A stretch of 5,571 nucleotides of DNA from an uncultured Parafilimonas sp. (lineage in GTDB: Bacteria; Bacteroidota; Bacteroidia; Chitinophagales; Chitinophagaceae), in the NCBI GenBank assembly GCA_937892395.1, contig CALAGJ010000175.1, positions 1-5,571 on the forward strand. Direction: 5' to 3'. Below, piece after piece: positions 4,830-5,571 of this stretch; the stretch's first letter is position 1; every line of letters starts with the position of its first letter. The translations under genes were made by a program, and so were the position numbers. The notes beneath the pieces are model-generated. The model searched no databases. It was not told the DNA's origin and saw only the letters and a program-made list of their open reading frames with translations.

Positions 4830-5571
4830 GCTCCTGTTGCTGTATAATTGTATGAATCTCCTGCATTTGTTTGTGACATATATGAACGCACAAAGAAATC
4901 TTTTCCTTTTATTTCTGCTTTGTGAAATTGTTGGGTAAAGTTTCTTAATGCATATCTATCAGAACCTTGATACACTGAATTACCAAACCCTATTCTATAA
5001 TTGTAAGAGAATTCATAAGATTTATCTTTGAATGGACGATAATATATACCTATATCTCCTTTGAATGAATTAGCTTTATTTTTATCGTTTATCATTTTTC
5101 TAATATCTCCTTCTGCAAGTCCATTTCTTCTTAATCCTGTTGAATTAAATTCATCCAATAATGGTTTAATTGAATCATAAAAAGCCTGAACATCCATTCC
5201 TGCTACATAATTAGGATCACTAATTGGCACTGGTATGTTTGAACTTACTAATGCCTGTACTTGAGTAGATATTATATTTTGAACAGTTTGGCTTTGCATC
5301 TGTGCATTTACTTGTGAAGTAATAATATCTTGAACAGTTTGGCTTTGCATTTGTGCATCTACTCCAGCAGTTATTGTTGTTTGACCCGCTGGTGATAAAA
5401 TAAATGCGTCTGCTTGTGCATCTGTTGCTCCTGGATTGTTTGCAAGAAATTGTGCTCTTACACCTGCTGTCACTTGTTGTGTTACATTAGCTCTTACAAC
5501 TGGTGTAACTTGACTTGTTACATTGGCTCTTACAGCAGCTGTAACTCCAGCTATAATTTGACCAACGCTAT
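4661..5571 (-). CDS. TonB-dependent outer-membrane receptor, internal fragment
   Basis: The minus-strand frame is open from the right edge (302 codons) to a TAG at 4661-4663. A GTG at 5473 is not a real start, because the frame runs on upstream to the window end. The product combines an Ala/Val/Gln-rich repeat insert (5261-5571) with a barrel-proximal segment. That segment has G-I-Y-Y-R-P-F, Y-N-Y-R-I-G-F-G-N-S-V-Y-Q-G-S-D-R-Y-A-L, F-F-V-R-S-Y and N-A-G-D-S-Y-N. This G-x-G-N-x-V-Y-x-G-x-x-R-Y series is familiar from Bacteroidota TonB-dependent receptors with a carboxypeptidase-like N-terminal domain. Such receptors are active-transport beta-barrels in the outer membrane; the substrate cannot be read from this piece. 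The signal peptide, TonB box and most of the plug lie beyond the right edge. The C-terminal barrel is missing: the last few codons, left of about 4680, belong to secD read backwards, so the stop is probably artificial. Confidence 0.75.
   Translation of the reverse strand, partial: SVGQIIAGVTAAVRANVTSQVTPVVRANVTQQVTAGVRAQFLANNPGATDAQADAFILSPAGQTTITAGVDAQMQSQTVQDIITSQVNAQMQSQTVQNIISTQVQALVSSNIPVPISDPNYVAGMDVQAFYDSIKPLLDEFNSTGLRRNGLAEGDIRKMINDKNKANSFKGDIGIYYRPFKDKSYEFSYNYRIGFGNSVYQGSDRYALRNFTQQFHKAEIKGKDFFVRSYMSQTNAGDSYNYTATGAYTNEAAISTPNWASKYLGTLAGNIVGLSTMEGGASMLLANDGALFNALLNAASLE
4676..4703. other. Junction between secD and antisense receptor at an imperfect palindrome
   Basis: The 28 bases match their own reverse complement at 22 positions: outer arms AGCATT and AATGCT and a perfect core TAATGCATTA (4685-4694). 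On the plus strand it codes for A-F-N-N-A-L-N-N-A, which fits SecD; on the minus strand it codes for G-A-L-F-N-A-L-L-N-A-A, which fits the receptor. Left of it only the secD reading makes sense, and right of it only the receptor reading does, so the two sequences appear to be joined here. Confidence 0.7.
5261..5362 (-). repeat. Two tandem 51-bp (17-residue) coding repeats in the receptor
   Basis: Copies at 5362-5312 and 5311-5261 (minus strand) each encode V-(D/N)-A-Q-M-Q-S-Q-T-V-Q-(D/N)-I-I-x-x-Q. By direct comparison 43 of 51 bases agree. Most differences are conservative or silent, which suggests an older duplication kept under selection for an amphipathic helical pattern. A partial third unit begins V-Q-A just after. 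Confidence 0.85.
5438..5545 (-). repeat. Three tandem 36-bp (12-residue) coding repeats in the receptor
   Basis: Units at 5545-5510, 5509-5474 and 5473-5438 encode V-T-x-x-V-R-A-(N/Q) followed by V-T-x-Q in the first two; the third diverges to F-L-A-N. Similar Ala/Val/Thr/Gln-rich repeats are seen in an insert of Bacteroidota TonB-dependent receptors. The array may extend beyond the right edge. Confidence 0.75.

Noticed and set aside
5261..5545. CRISPR array
   Set aside because: The repeats are adjacent without spacers, lie in frame within a coding sequence and are multiples of three bases.

Overview
The window looks like chromosomal DNA from a member of the Bacteroidota, most likely a Chitinophagaceae-like lineage. 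Four things point there: a secreted Cys-rich protein of the kind that carries a type IX secretion (T9SS) type B C-terminal domain, a SecD with the Bacteroidota-style N-terminus, a TonB-dependent receptor, and two exact matches to the Bacteroidota -7 promoter element TAnnTTTG. No RNA gene, CRISPR array or mobile element is visible.

Layout. Positions 1-1234 (minus) hold the first 411 codons of a large exported protein; its 3' end is off the left edge. An AT-rich spacer of about 340 bases follows, ending in a clear intrinsic terminator (1519-1554) that serves the small minus-strand gene at 1573-1779. A divergent intergenic region (1780-1948) leads to the plus-strand pair of an inositol-monophosphatase-family enzyme (1949-2728) and thiamine-monophosphate kinase thiL (2725-3756), which overlap by 4 nt (ATGA) and should be translationally coupled. 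The phosphatase start codon lies only 3 nt after a perfect -7 element, so its mRNA is probably leaderless. A 110-residue protein with two membrane segments (3824-4156) follows and ends at a weak hairpin. Then comes a second perfect -7 element and the start of secD at 4269.

The right end is abnormal. SecD reads convincingly for about 145 residues, to roughly 4703, and then becomes antisense to a minus-strand TonB-dependent receptor that fills the window to 5571. The switch falls in a 28-nt imperfect palindrome (4676-4703) that is coding in both genes, and G+C drops from about 42% to about 29% across it. SecD is normally about 1,000 residues as a SecDF fusion in this phylum, so either the contig is chimeric here (most likely) or an inversion has destroyed secD. 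The receptor fragment carries two sets of short tandem protein repeats (12 and 17 residues).

I did not find a convincing new biological system. The parts most worth a second look are the secD/receptor junction, the repeat-bearing receptor insert, and the small AYC-motif protein.
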